A program made the position numbers and the translations under genes. Source: Viscum album (Eukaryota; Streptophyta; Magnoliopsida; Santalales; Viscaceae). Taken from it: a DNA stretch of 64,000 nt. The notes under the pieces are model-generated. The model was given only the letters and a program-made list of their open reading frames with translations. It was not told the origin of the DNA and did no database searches. Below are positions 11,861 through 23,724 of this stretch, piece after piece (the first letter of the stretch is position 1; each line of letters begins with the position of its first letter). Location of the stretch: the NCBI GenBank assembly GCA_963277665.1, contig OY728157.1, positions 367,302,067 through 367,366,066 on the forward strand. The letters are read 5' to 3'.

Positions 11861-12400
11861 TTATTGCAGCTCACTGTCTTGCTTATGTGCTTGTTTAATT
11901 CTGTCTGATAGAGAAGATTTCACTGATACCTGAAACAAAACAGAAGGCCATCCTGCACCAACAACTTCTATTCCAAAGTTAATCAAATCAAAAACCAAAG
12001 GATCTTGTTCCAAACGTAGTATGGTTAATGAATCATTACTTTCTCGACTAAAAGCATCAGCCACTTTATTTGCTCTTCCCGGATGGTAATGAATTGTACA
12101 ATCATAATCCTTGATTAATTCTAGCCATCTCCTCTGTCTCATGTTCAATTCTTTCTGAGTGAATATATACTTTAAACTTTTGTGATCGGTATATATTTCA
12201 CACTTTACTCCATAAAAATGATGCCTCCAAATGTTTAGAGGAAAAACAACAACAGCTAATTCCACGTCATGTGTAGGGTAATTTACCTCATGAGTTTTCA
12301 ACTGACGTGAAGCATATGCAATTACCTGATCATTCTGCATAAGGACACAACCAAGTCCCTTCAACGAAGAATCACTGTATATAACAAACTCACCATTCAT
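11861..12400 (-). pseudogene. RNase H domain, internal 1
   Basis: The open frame has 179 codons. RNase H motifs are in order: [17 protein letters not shown] (first Asp at residue 10), [23 protein letters not shown] (Glu), [19 protein letters not shown] (Asp at about residue 71) and [15 protein letters not shown]. All core acidic residues are visible. The frame begins at an internal Met because a TAG stop, found in all three copies, cuts it off from the RT domain just upstream. It ends at a stop after DSELQ that internal regions 2 and 3 lack. Confidence 0.88.
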
Positions 12401-12412
12401 GGAAGGAAGTGC

Positions 12413-12832
12413 CTAAACTGGAGCATTCTCCAATCTTCTTTTCAACTCCTGAAAACAATCATCACATTCTTTGGTCCAGATAAACATAACACCCTTCCGA
12501 GTTAGCTTAGTCATTGGACTAGATAATCGTGAAAATTTTTCAACAAACCTTCGGTAGTAACCTTCCAAACCAAGAAAACTACGGATCTCGGTTACATTTG
12601 TGGGTCTTGGCCATTTTTCCACAACTTTTGTTTTAGCAGGATCAACAGTTATCCCATCTTTAGGAACAATATAACCAAGGAAAGAAATTTGTTGCAACCA
12701 AAACTCACACTTGTTGAATTTCCCATATAATTTCTTTTCTTTTAAGGTATAAAAAATAACCCTTAAATGTCTTTCATGCTCCTCTTTACTTTTAGAAAAC
12801 ACAAAAATGTCATCAATAAAAGCATCCAACAT
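12413..12832 (-). pseudogene. Reverse transcriptase C-terminal fragment, internal 1
   Basis: A frame of 139 codons. It opens MLDAFIDDIFVFSKS, which holds the catalytic FIDD. It goes on with EHERHLRVIFYTLKEKKLYGK, the [16 protein letters not shown] block, VDPAKTKVVEKWPRP and [18 protein letters not shown]. The fingers and the first palm motif are absent. Upstream on the same strand only about 250 bases lie before the primer site, with a short gag-like block (MAQLTQVK) fused near 12840. A deletion has therefore removed the gag remainder, protease and N-terminal RT. Confidence 0.88.
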
Positions 12833-13107
12833 TTTTCACCTGAGTCAACTGAGCCATCACTGCAACAAACTATTTAGTTTTGATTCTGACCATCTCAGGA
12901 TGCTGATGTGAAAGGTCATTTCCCTCTGTATGTCTTCCCAGAAAATATTTTCTTTTTCCTCTTTGAAAAACCATTCTTAACACAGAAATATCTTAGGAGA
13001 AGCAAAATGGTAATCCTCAAATGCTATATCATTCCAATTTGACCATAAAAAAATATATTTGGATAATCATTTAAAAGAATTTTAACACCTAAAGTTATCT
13101 AAACCGA

Positions 13108-13119
13108 CCTCTGATAACA
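13108..13119 (-). other. Primer-binding site, internal 1 (one mismatch)
   Basis: On the - strand it reads TGTTATCAGAGG, one change from TGGTATCAGAGG, the complement of the plant initiator-Met tRNA 3' end. It lies two bases after LTR2. Confidence 0.85.
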
Positions 13120-13391
13120 ATTATAAGGCCCCGACCTTAAACCTTACTTAATATTGAATTAAATGAATAATTCACATTGAGGATCTTTTCAGGTTTAGAG
13201 TTTCAGATAATTAGCTCATAACTATTACATCTCAAAAGATTACAAATTAGACACTTCTACTAAGTTTACATAAAAAAACTCTTAAAAAGAAACATGTCTA
13301 GTTCCATGTTTTAGATAGTATGACTTTCCCTTGATCCCATCCTTGACCCTATTCCACTTTATGTCCTGTGAAAAACATTTCAAAAAAACAT

Positions 13392-13419
13392 GGGGTGATC
13401 ATAAAAAGCTCAGTAAGGG
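13392..13419 (-). other. Conserved chromovirus LTR motif in LTR2
   Basis: On the - strand it reads CCCTTACTGAGC, then TTTTTATGATCACCCC. A related CCTTACTGGGC...GAGCTCACCCC lies at 41488-41513, in both cases about 270 bases before the LTR 3' end. A TTACTGAGC...CTCACC box at this position is common in plant Tekay/Del-like LTRs. Confidence 0.5.
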
Positions 13420-14204
13420 ATATACAAAGAATGAAAACTGTTAGTTTATCAAAACAACAAGTAAACCATGTATACTTTATCAATGTAATAATTTTCACCT
13501 TTATATATAAGTAAACACTCTTCACTAAAAAAAGATCATTACCTACCCTTTTGTAACCACAAGATTACCATAAAACCCATATAAAGATCACATAACATAT
13601 AAAGGTAACTTGGGACATAAACATACTTAAATGGAATAACCATACGGTTTACTTCCACACATATCACTTAATGGAATAGCCATACGACCGACTTCCATAC
13701 CCAATGCATTGGAGGTTATAATGTAACCACCCGTCTTGGTATTCACGGCACCACCCGTCATATGGTTTATCATGTAACCATCCGTCAAATGTCCAAGTAC
13801 CATTATAAAATCATAAGACATAAAACAAATATAATGGAAAGAAAACATTCCCACACTTTGATCACAGTATATCACATAAATATATTGACATAAAAAATTC
13901 ATTATAAAAACCTTTTTCAATACCAAAATACATAAAAGAGTATATGGTATTTATTTCATTTGAAAAACATTACGGCTTGTTGAGGAAGCCAAAGACCATA
14001 TAATACTCGCGGCGACGGAAAAGGACGTTGTCACCGCGTACGTTAAAAGAAACATTCCTTTTTGTCGTTTTGTAAAACGCTTCGTAGAAAAACATTCCTT
14101 TTGTTTAAAGTTAGAGTTAAAGGGTTTTATACACCGTATAAAAGAAAGTTGTGTATAAAAAGATATATGCCTCCATGAAAGGAGATTGAGACGAAGTCCC
14201 TTAC

Positions 14205-14240
14205 CTCGGGTCCGACTTGACTCTATCGTTCTTTAACGTC
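14205..14240 (-). other. Candidate 36-nt mini-exon in LTR2
   Basis: Same layout as in LTR1: TTATTATTCAG, 36 bases (GACGTTAAAGAACG...CCCGAG), then GTAAGGGACTTCG. Confidence 0.5.
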
Positions 14241-14536
14241 CTGAATAATAAACATGAGTTAATTATAAATGCTTAAGAACCTTTTTCAAGTTCATTATTC
14301 CATTTATATCACTTATTTCCATGTTATAAACATTATTTAATCATTTATGTTAATAATGTTTGTTTTGTCGATATTTGGTTCTTAAGTCGAAAGTGGACTT
14401 CTTACAATTACATGTTGTTTGTGTGGTCAAATATTCATTATATCCAGAATGATATTCATGATTTGGATATCATATATATCATATATATCCAGCATATACA
14501 CGTATTTATAATATTACATAATCATTTATAGGTAAG

Positions 14537-14826
14537 AAGTGAAATGCACCGTTCATGAAGACGGTAAGTCGTACGTACGCATGAACGCTACTTTCATTTC
14601 TATGTCATATTAATGGAATTACAACTAAATGAGAGATATGTATATTTTTATTCCAGAATTATATTAATAATTTATAGGTAACATACATCATATAAATCCA
14701 TTATATATATTTACTTATAATAGTACATTACATTTGGGGATAAGAAATGAAATGCACCATTCATGGAGACGGCAAGTCGTACGTACGCATGAACGCTACT
14801 TTCATTTCTATGTAATATTAATGGAA
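14537..14826 (-). repeat. Iterated CGTACGTACG module in LTR2
   Basis: An ~85-base block is present twice, about 208 bases apart (cores 14558-14587 and 14767-14795). Each has AAATGCACC, a GACGG run, a GTACGTACGCATGAACG core and CTTTCATTTCTATGT. A shorter relative with GGCGGTAGTCCGCAC is at 14944-14958. Equivalent blocks occur in LTR1, 3 and 4. The core contains the perfect palindrome CGTACGTACG. Confidence 0.75.
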
Positions 14827-15508
14827 TGAAATAATAATGATATAAAGGTATATTATAATTCCAGTATAAAATCTTATATAATAACATTAAATACATCCTT
14901 TATACGTCCCACATATGGAATTAACGAATCAAATCACTTTGAGCGGGCGGTAGTCCGCACTTCCTAAAATGAAGATATCGCGTATACCCATAATGGAAGC
15001 CATAATGGTATACCAAAAATGAAAAATAAAGAAGCATAAGGAAAACATAAACATAATATATATCATATATAAGTAGAGTGACATCTTAATGGCCACCATT
15101 AATGGTGTTAAAAGAAGATTGAACAAATATCGTTTCGTGAGACAGAAATTCACCAACCACTGAAACAATATGTTCTTTAACCATTAGATGTAGGTGTGTG
15201 TAAGTGTAGCTATAATTATTATTATAAAAACATCCTAGTATATTTAGGATACTGTTTTGGTTACAAAAGAATCTAATAAAAAGAGTTTAGGGGGTTGGAG
15301 AAGCAAAATAAAAAAAATAGCACAAGTGAAGACATTACCTTAAAATCGGGTAACCCTCTTAGATTTGAGCTCAAAGGCTTCCGTGGGAAGACTTTTACCC
15401 AAATTGAGCATTCTAGGAGTAAGAGAGGGATGTGGGGAGACAAAATGGACACGTTTTGTCCGAGAAAAAGGCTTTGGATGTGTGGGTAAGGTGGTAGAGG
15501 TGGGGGCC

Positions 15509-15515
15509 TTTTATA
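15509..15515 (-). promoter_or_regulatory. LTR TATA box (LTR2; same in LTR1, 3 and 4)
   Basis: TATAAAA on the - strand, inside CTTATAAAAGG. The equivalents are 8971-8977 (LTR1), 22049-22055 (LTR3) and 28588-28594 (LTR4). A donor-like AGGTAATG lies about 177 bases downstream (GT at 15338 in LTR2). The same spacing is seen in the large-LTR element at 37695-48448. Confidence 0.65.
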
Positions 15516-17137
15516 AGAGGAGAGGAGGGGCACTCTTGGAATGTAAAGAAATGTTACTTTATTTTAAAATGCGTTTCGAATTTAAAAGGTCCCATATTGA
15601 TATAATTCAAGGATAAGGTGATAAGGGTTCGAAATATACCCTTCAAATATCTTTTTGACAAGTGTAGTTCTTAGATTTTACATTATATTTTCATTTTATT
15701 TAAATCATTAAATAATGAGGTAATCATTGAATCATCATGGTGTCAAAAATAATTTAATTTATTTAATGTATAAAAATTATAAAAAAACTATCATGTTGTA
15801 GGAAAACTTTTTATCTTTCTGATGAATAGTTATAGTAAAAAAATTTACATGTATAACCCCATATAAAAATTGATTTAGAAAAACAACACATGTTTGTGAC
15901 ATTTTAATTTTAACTTTAAATAAAAAGGTATTAATGTCATTTTCCTACCAAAGTGGCTCCATGGGGTCCCCAAGTTGACCCATGGATTTTCTTGGTCGTC
16001 CATGACACATAAAATAAGGTTAGGACATGTTTCATGTTCATTTCATAATATTAAATTATTATTTTTACCTTAAACTACACTAATTACCTCTAATCGCGTT
16101 AAAAAACATAAAAGTTACTATTCACCAAAAAATTATTTTAATCTCATTGAACCAAATTTTAATTTTTAATGAAAACCATGTATGTTGGATTTTGGAAATT
16201 CAAAACACATAGGTGGTAAAATTTCATTTAAACGAAAAATCAGTTTTTTAAGTACCACTTAGTGGTTTAACTATTCATCAAAAATTGAAGTTTTTCATAA
16301 AAATACCCAAACTTCACCCTAATTAATATTTTATATTCCGAATTCAAAAATGAAGTCAATTTTACAAAATTCAAAACATATAAGTTTCATTAATTAATTT
16401 AATAATTATTTCCCGTTGTCAGAGCAAATAGCGTGTTTTTATGAAACAATAAGTATCAAAAAATTGACACTAGATGAAGTATGATTTCAAAGTGAAATTA
16501 ATTCCAACGACCACTAATGGATTTAATGGTAACAATATATTCTAATTTCACTTTAAAACCAATTCAAAATATAATATAATCATACAAAAAATTATATTAA
16601 AAAGAGGTTTTGAATTAAAATACAACATTTTTCACTATTCATTAAAAAATGATCTTTATCGGAAAAATACCAAAAATTTACACAAAGTAAATTTTGATGC
16701 CCCGATTCTAAAGAAGAATTTAATTTGGTCCAATATAATGTATAAGAGTGACCAAAATATATTTTTAGATGGTTCGCCATCAAAAGGCGATAAGTCGAAC
16801 TTTTGTGAATGTTAGAGTATATATGCCAAAAATTGAATTCTTTTTGTATTTTAAGCCTTTATATTTTATTGGATAAATGTAGAAACAAAAAAACATATAT
16901 AATCATATTTTAGTTATTTATATTCATTCCCACCAATACAATGGCTACATGTTAACTACCATTTAAAATAATATTGTTTTATTACTAGTGTGCAACGTAA
17001 GATTTCAAAGAAACTCTTTGTTGCGTATTGGGTATGCTATCAGACATAGAAACCCCGTTAAAGTAAAAATAATATTCAATTCTCAAATATTAATAAATAT
17101 AAAAATGTATTATTCTTTATTTACCTAGGATGTTACA

Positions 17138-17152
17138 TCCTTCCCCCCTTTT
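17138..17152 (-). other. Polypurine tract, internal 2
   Basis: AAAAGGGGGGAAGGA on the - strand, directly before LTR2. Identical to the tract of internal 1. Confidence 0.88.
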
Positions 17153-17184
17153 GGGAATTGCGTCCTCGCAATTTTATTCAATTA

Positions 17185-18060
17185 TCAAAATAAGTGGGGG
17201 TATTTATCCCTCATAGAATTTTCTGATTCCCATGTTGCCTCTTAAACCATATGGTTTTTCCACAAAACATTTACCTGGTGAATTACCTTATTTCGCATCA
17301 CTTTCACTCTTCAGTCAAGAATCTGGACTGGTTGTTCTTCATAAGAGAGATTCTCTTCCAACTTAACTACCTCTGGGCTCAAAACATGAGATGGATATGG
17401 CATATACTTTCTCAACATCGAAACATGAAAAACATTGTGTACCTGAGATAAACTCAGAGGTAAAGCCACTCGGTATGCAACTGATCCAACATTCTCCAGA
17501 ATTTCATATGGTCCAATGAACCTTGGACTCAGCTTTCCTTTCTTACCAAATTGCATCATACTTTTCCACGGTTAAACTTTGAGAAAAACATGATCACCTA
17601 ACTCAAAAGATAGATCCTTCATCCGGTTATCCGCATAACTTTTCTGTCTTCTCTGAGCAGTTCTCATGTGTTTCTGAATCAACTGAACTTTATCTGCAAT
17701 ATCTTCTACCAATTCTGGTCCCATCAGCTTCCTTTCAACCACTTCATCCCAAAAAGCTGGAGTTCGGCACCGCTTCCCATATAATGCCTCAAATCGTTCC
17801 ATTAGTATACTAGAATGAAAACTTTTATTATAAGAAAACTCAACCAAAGAAAGATATTGGTCCCAACTTCCCTGATAATCTATCATACAATAACATAGCA
17901 TATCCTCCAATGTCTGAATTGTTTGTTCTGACTGCCCATCTAATTGCGGTTGAAATGTTGTACTAAAATTTAATTCAGTACCCAACGACTTCTGAAGGCT
18001 CTTCCAAAAGATAGAAGTAAACCTCAAGATGTCTTCGGTAATCCCACAACAAAGTCCATG
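17185..18060 (-). pseudogene. Integrase C-terminal part and pol tail, internal 2
   Basis: There are two open pieces, 18027-17572 (151 codons) and 17559-17311 (82 codons). The first starts MRFTSIFWKSLQKSLGTELNFST, includes QLDGQSEQTIQTLE (catalytic Glu) and reaches DHVFLKV. A TAA stop replaces the next Ser codon. The second holds MMQFGKKGKLSPRFIGPYEIL and VHNVFHVSMLRKY, then EEQPVQILD. The block upstream that should hold the second catalytic Asp is missing, as in internal 1. Confidence 0.85.
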
Positions 18061-18473
18061 GATATATTTTCCAATTTCTACTCTGGCACTGGTAAAGGCT
18101 GAAACATCACTTTTGGTAACTTCCTCTCTACTTTAACCTGCTGAAAAGTCAAACACTTCACAGTAAAATCAGTAATATCCCTTTTCATTCCATCCCACCA
18201 GTAATACTCTCACAGATCTCTGTACATCTTAGTACTCCCAGGATAAACTGAAAATAGAGAACTATGAGCTTCACATAACAACTCTATCTTCAACTGTGAA
18301 TCACAAGGCACACAAAATCTCTTCCCAAATCTCAAAACACAATCATTAGCAATGTTTAATTCAGGCAACTTACCCTTCTGTACCAACTCTACCTTTTTTT
18401 TCAACTCACTTTCTTGCTTATGTGCTTTCTTAATTCTGTCTAATAGAGAATATTTCATTGATACCTGAAACAA
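18061..18473 (-). pseudogene. Integrase zinc-binding region, internal 2
   Basis: The open piece 18473-18210 runs from FQVSMKYSLLDRIKKAHK to [11 protein letters not shown] and ends at the same TGA as in the other copies. The His-to-Tyr change in SVYPG, and KCLTFQQVK further on, are also shared. MDFVVGLP with the first catalytic Asp follows before the core deletion. Confidence 0.8.
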
Positions 18474-18500
18474 AACAGAAGGCCATCCTACACCAACAAA

Positions 18501-18935
18501 TTATATTCCAAATTTAATCAAATAAAAAACCAAAGGATCTTGTTCCAAACGTAGTATGGTTAATGAATCATTAATTTCTCGACTAAAATCATCAGCCACT
18601 TTATTTTCTCTTCCCGGATGGTAATTAATTGTACAATCATAATCCTTGATTAATTCTAGCCATCTCCTCTGTCTCATGTTCAATTCTTTCTGAGTGAATA
18701 TATACTTTAAAATTTTGTGATCGGTATATATTTCACACTTTACTCCATAAAAATTATGCCTCCAAATGTTTAGAGGAAAAACAACAACAGCTAATTCCAC
18801 GTCATGTGTAGGGTAATTTACCTCATGAGTTTTCAACCGACGTGAAGCATATGCAATTACCTGATCATTCTGCATAAGGACACAACCAAGTCCCTTCAAC
18901 GAAGAATCAATGTATATAACAAACTCACCATTCAT
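18501..18935 (-). pseudogene. RNase H domain, internal 2
   Basis: A frame of 144 codons with the same motif order as internal 1. The first motif reads [13 protein letters not shown] and the last ADDFSREI. A stop after the LIKFGI block ends it earlier than in the other two copies. The shared TAG stop separates it from RT. Confidence 0.85.
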
Positions 18936-18947
18936 GGAAGGAAGCGC

Positions 18948-19367
18948 CTAAACTGGATCATTTACCAATCTTCTTTTCAACTCCTGAAAACAATCATCAC
19001 ATTCTTTGGTCCAGATAAACTTAACACCCTTCCGAGTTAGCTTAGTCATTGGACTACATAATCGTGAAAATTTTTCAACAAACCTTCGGTAGTAACCTTC
19101 CAAACCGAGAAAACTACGGATCTCGGTTACATTTGTGGGTCTTGGCCATTCTTCCACAACTTTTGTTTTAGCAGGATCAACATTTATCCCATCTTTAGGA
19201 ACAATATGACCAAGGAAAGAAATTTGTTGCAACCAAAACTCACACTTGTTTAATTTCCCATATAATTTCTTTTCTTTTAAGGTATGAAAAATAACCCTTA
19301 AATGTCTTTTATGCTCCTCTTTACTTTTAGAAAACACCAAAATGTCATCAATAAAAACATCTAACAT
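18948..19367 (-). pseudogene. Reverse transcriptase C-terminal fragment, internal 2
   Basis: A 139-codon frame collinear with internal 1. It starts MLDVFIDDILVFSKS and contains [16 protein letters not shown] and RSFLGLEGYYRRF. The same 5' truncation at MLD is present. Confidence 0.88.
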
Positions 19368-19642
19368 TTTTCACCTGAGTCGACTGAGCCATCACTTCAA
19401 CAAACTATTTAGTTTTGATTCTGACCATCTCAAGATGCTGATCTGAAAGGTCATTTCCCTCTGTATGTCATCCCAGAAAATATTTTCTATTACCTCTATG
19501 AAAAACCATTCTTAACACAGAAATATCTTAGGAGAAGCAACATGGTAATCCTTAAATGCTATATCATTCTAATTTGACCATAAAAAAATATATTTGGATA
19601 ATCATTTAAAACAATTTTAACTCCTAAAGTTATCTAAACCAA

Positions 19643-19654
19643 CCTCTGATACCA
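19643..19654 (-). other. Primer-binding site, internal 2
   Basis: A perfect TGGTATCAGAGG on the - strand, two bases after the end of LTR3. Confidence 0.9.
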
Positions 19655-19656
19655 AT

Positions 19657-22600
19657 TATAAGGCCCCAACCTTAAACCTTACTTAATATTTAATTAAATG
19701 AATAATTCACATTGAGGATCTTTTCAGGTTTAGAGTTTTAGATAATTATCTCATAACTATTACATCTCAAAAGATTACAAATTAGACACTTCTACTAAGT
19801 TTACATAAAATAAAAACTCTTAAAAAGAAACATGTCTAGTTCCATGTTTTAGATAGTATGACTTTCCCTTGATCCCATCCTTGACCCTATTCCACATTAT
19901 GTCCTGTGAAAAACATTTCAAAAAAACTTGGGGTGATCATAAAAAGCTCAGTATGGGATATACAAAGAATGAAAACTGTTAGTTTATCAAAACAACAAGT
20001 AAACCATGTATACTTTATCAATGTAATACTTTTCACCTTTATAAATAAGTAAACACTCTTCACTAAAAAAAGATCATTACCTACCCTTTTGTAACCACAA
20101 GATTACCATAAAACTCATATAAAGATCACATAACATATAAAGGTAACTTGGGACATAAACATACTTAAATGGAATAACCATACGGTTGACTTCCACACAT
20201 ATCACTTAATGAAATAGCCATACGGCCGACTTCCATACCCAATGCATTGGAGGTTATAATGTAACCACCCATCCTGGTATTCACGGCACCACCAGTCATA
20301 TGGTTTATCATGTAACCATCCGTCAAATGTCCAAGTACCATTATAAAATCATAAGACATAAAACAAATATAATGGAAAGAAAACATTCCCACACTTTGAT
20401 CACAGTATATCACTTAAATATATTGACATAAAAAATTCATTATAAAAACTTTTTTCAATACCAAAATACATAAAAGAGTATATGGTATTTATTTCATTTG
20501 AAAAACATTACGGCTTGTTGAGGAAGCCAAAGACCATATAATACTCGAGGCGGCGGAAAAGGTCGTTGTCACCGCGTAAGTTAAAAGAAAAATTCCTTTT
20601 TGTCGTTTTGTAAAACGCTTCGTAGAAAAACATTCCTTTTGTATAAAAGTTTCAGTTAAAGGGTTTTATACACCGTATAAAAGAAAGATGTGTATAAAAT
20701 GATATATGCCTCAATGAAAGGAGATTGAGACGAAGTCCCTTACCTCGGGTCCGACTTGACTCTATCGTTCTTTAACGTCCTGAATAATAAACATGAGTTA
20801 ATTTATACATGCTTAAGAAGCTTTTTCAAGTTCATTATTCCATTTATATCAGTTATTACCATGTTATAAATATTATTTAATCATTGATGTTAATAATGTT
20901 TGTTTTGTCGATATTTGGTTCTTAAGTCGAAAGTGGACTTCTTACAATTACATGTTGTTTGTGTGGTCAAATATTCATTATATCCAGAATGATATTCATG
21001 ATTGGGATATCATATATATCATATATATCCATCATATACACTTATTTATAATATTACATAATCATTTATAGGTAAGAAATGAAATGCACCGTTCATGAAG
21101 ACGGTAAGTTGTACGTACGCATGAACGCTACTTTCATTTCTATGTCATATTAATGGAATTACAACTAAATGAGAGATATGTATATTTTAATTCCAGAATT
21201 ATATTAATAATTTATATGTAACATAAATCATATAAATCCATTATATATATTTACTTATAATAGTACATTACATTTGGGGATAAGAAATGAAATGCAACAT
21301 TCATGGTGACGGTAAGTCGTACGTACGCATGAACGCTACTTTCATTTCTATGTAATATTAATGGAATGAAATAATAATTATATAAAGGTATATTATAATT
21401 CCAGTATAAAATCTTATATAATAACTTTAAATCCATCCTTTATACGTCCCACTTATGGAATTAACGAATCAAATCACTTTGAGCGGGCGGTAGTCCGCAC
21501 TTCCTAAAATGAAGATATCGCGTATACCCATAATGGAAGCCATAATGGTATAACAAAAATGAAAAATAAAGAAGAATAAAGAAAACATAAACATAATATA
21601 TATCATATATAAGTAGAGTTACATCTTAATGGCCACCATTAAAGGTGTTAAAAGAATATTGAACAAATATCGTTTCGTGAGACAGAAATTCGCCAACCAC
21701 AGAAACAATATGTTCTTTAACCATTAGATGTAGGTGTGTGTAAGTGTAGCTATAATTATTCATATAAAAACATCCTAGTATATTTAAGATACTGGTTTTG
21801 TTACAAAATAATCGAATAAAAAGAGTTTAGGGGGTTGGAGAAGAAAAATAAAAAAAAGAACACAAGTGAAGACATTACCTTAAAATCGGGTAACCCTCTT
21901 AGATTTGAGCTCAAAGGCTTCCCTGGGAAGACTTTTACCCAAAGTGAGCCTACTAGGAGTAAGATAGGGATGTGGAGAGACAAAATGGACACGTTTTGGA
22001 TGAGACAAAGGCTTTGGATGTGTGGGTAAGGTGGTAGAGGTGGGGGCCTTTTATAAGAGGAGAGGAGGGGCACTCTTGGAATGTAAAGAAATGTTACTTT
22101 ATTTTAAAATGCGTTTCGAATTTAAAAGGTCCCATATTCATATAATTCAAGGATAAGGTGATAAGGGTTCGAAATATACCCATCCAATATCTTTTTGACA
22201 AGTGTAGTTCTTAGATTTTACATTATATTTTCATTTTATTTAAATCATTAAATAATGAGGTAATCATTGCATCATCATGGTGTCAAAAATAATTTAATTT
22301 ATTTAATGTATAAAAATTATAAAAAAACTATCATGTTGTAGGAAAACTTTTTATCTTTCTGATGAATATTTATAGTAAAAAATTTTACATGTATAACCCC
22401 ATGTAAATTTTTTTTTAGAAAAACAACACATGTTTGTGACATTTTAATTTTAACTTTAAATAAAAAGTTATTAATGTCATTTTCCTACCAAAGTGGCTCC
22501 ATGGGGTCCCCATGTTGACCCATGGATTTTCTTGGTCGGGAATGACACATAAAATAAGGTTAGGACATGTTTCATGTTCATTTCATAATATTAAATCATT

Positions 22601-23677
22601 ATTTTTACCTTAAACTACACTAATTACCTCTAATCGCGTTAAAAAACATAAAAGTTACTATTCACCAAAAAATTATTTTAATCACATTGAACCACATTTT
22701 AATTTTTAATGACAACCATGTATGTTGGATTTTTGAAATTCAAAACACATAGGTCGTAAAATTTCATTTAAACGAAAAATCAGTTTTTTAAGTACCACTT
22801 CGTGGTTTAACTATTCATCAAAAATTGAAGTTTTTCAGAAAAATACCCAATCTTCACCCTAAGAAATATTTGATATTCCGAATTCAAAAATGAAGTCAAT
22901 TTTAAAAAATTCAAAACATATAAGTTGCATTAATTAATTTAATAATTATTTCCCGTTGACAGAGCAAATAGCGTGTTTTTATGAAATAATAAGTATCACA
23001 AAATTGACACTAGTTGAAGTATGATTTCAAAGTGAAATTAATTCCAACGACCACTGCTGGATATAATGGTAAAAATATATTCTAATTTCACTTTAAAACC
23101 AATTCAAAAGATAATCTAATCATATAAAAAATTATATTAAAAAGAGGTTTTGAATTAAAATACAACATTTTTCACTATTCATTAAAAATGATCTTTATCG
23201 GAAAAATACCAAACATTTACACAAAGTAAATTTTGATGTCCCGATTCTAAAGAAGAATTTAATTTGGTCCAATAGAATGTATAAGTGTGACCTAAACTAT
23301 ATTTTTAGATGGTTCTCCATCAAAAGGCGATAAGTCGACCTTTTGTGAATGTTAGAGTATATATGCCTAAAATTAAATTCTTTTCGTATTTTAAGACTTT
23401 ATATTTTATTGGATAAATGTAGAAACAAAAAAACATATATAATCATATTTTAGTTATTTCTATTCATTCCCACCAATACAATGGCTACATGTTAACTACC
23501 ATTTAAAATAATATTGCTTTATTACTAGTGTGCAACGTAAGATTTCAAAGAAACTCTTTGTTGCGTATTGGGTATGCTATCGAACATAGAAACCCCTTTA
23601 AAGTAAAATTAATATTCAATTATCAAATATTAATAAATATAAAAATGTATTATTCTTTATTTACCTGGGATGTTACA
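19657..23677 (-). repeat. LTR3 of the array (inner, chimeric)
   Basis: 4021 bases, bounded by the perfect primer site of internal 2 and the polypurine tract of internal 3. It follows LTR4 on its left side and LTR1 at its right end. The switch is patchy between about 23285 and 23327, with LTR1-like and LTR4-like bases alternating before it becomes wholly LTR1-like. Confidence 0.92.
20744..20779 (-). other. Candidate 36-nt mini-exon in LTR3
   Basis: Identical bounds to LTR2: AG acceptor at its high-coordinate side and GTAAGGG donor at its low-coordinate side. Confidence 0.5.
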
Positions 23678-23724
23678 TCCCTACCCCCTTTTGGGAATTG
23701 CGTCCTCGCAATTTTATTCAATTA

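Larger units (their letters stand above)
13122..17137 (-). repeat. LTR2 of the array (inner, chimeric)
   Basis: 4016 bases, bounded by the primer site of internal 1 on its left and the polypurine tract of internal 2 on its right. From 13122 to about 16722 it shares diagnostic bases with LTR4 (for example GAGCGGGCGG at 14941). From about 16746 to the right end it shares them with LTR1, for example GTGACC and GGTTCGCC where LTR4 has GTGAAC and GGTTCTCC. The same LTR therefore serves two internal regions. Confidence 0.92.

Noticed and set aside
14537..14960. CRISPR-like array from regularly spaced repeats
   Set aside because: There are only two or three imperfect units at ~200-base spacing, in a plant LTR, and the same layout recurs in every LTR copy.
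15273..15533. Frames on both strands around the LTR promoter (for example 15273-15533 -, 15365-15616 +)
   Set aside because: They overlap the TATA box and donor region, appear on both strands, and change between LTR copies. They look like chance frames.
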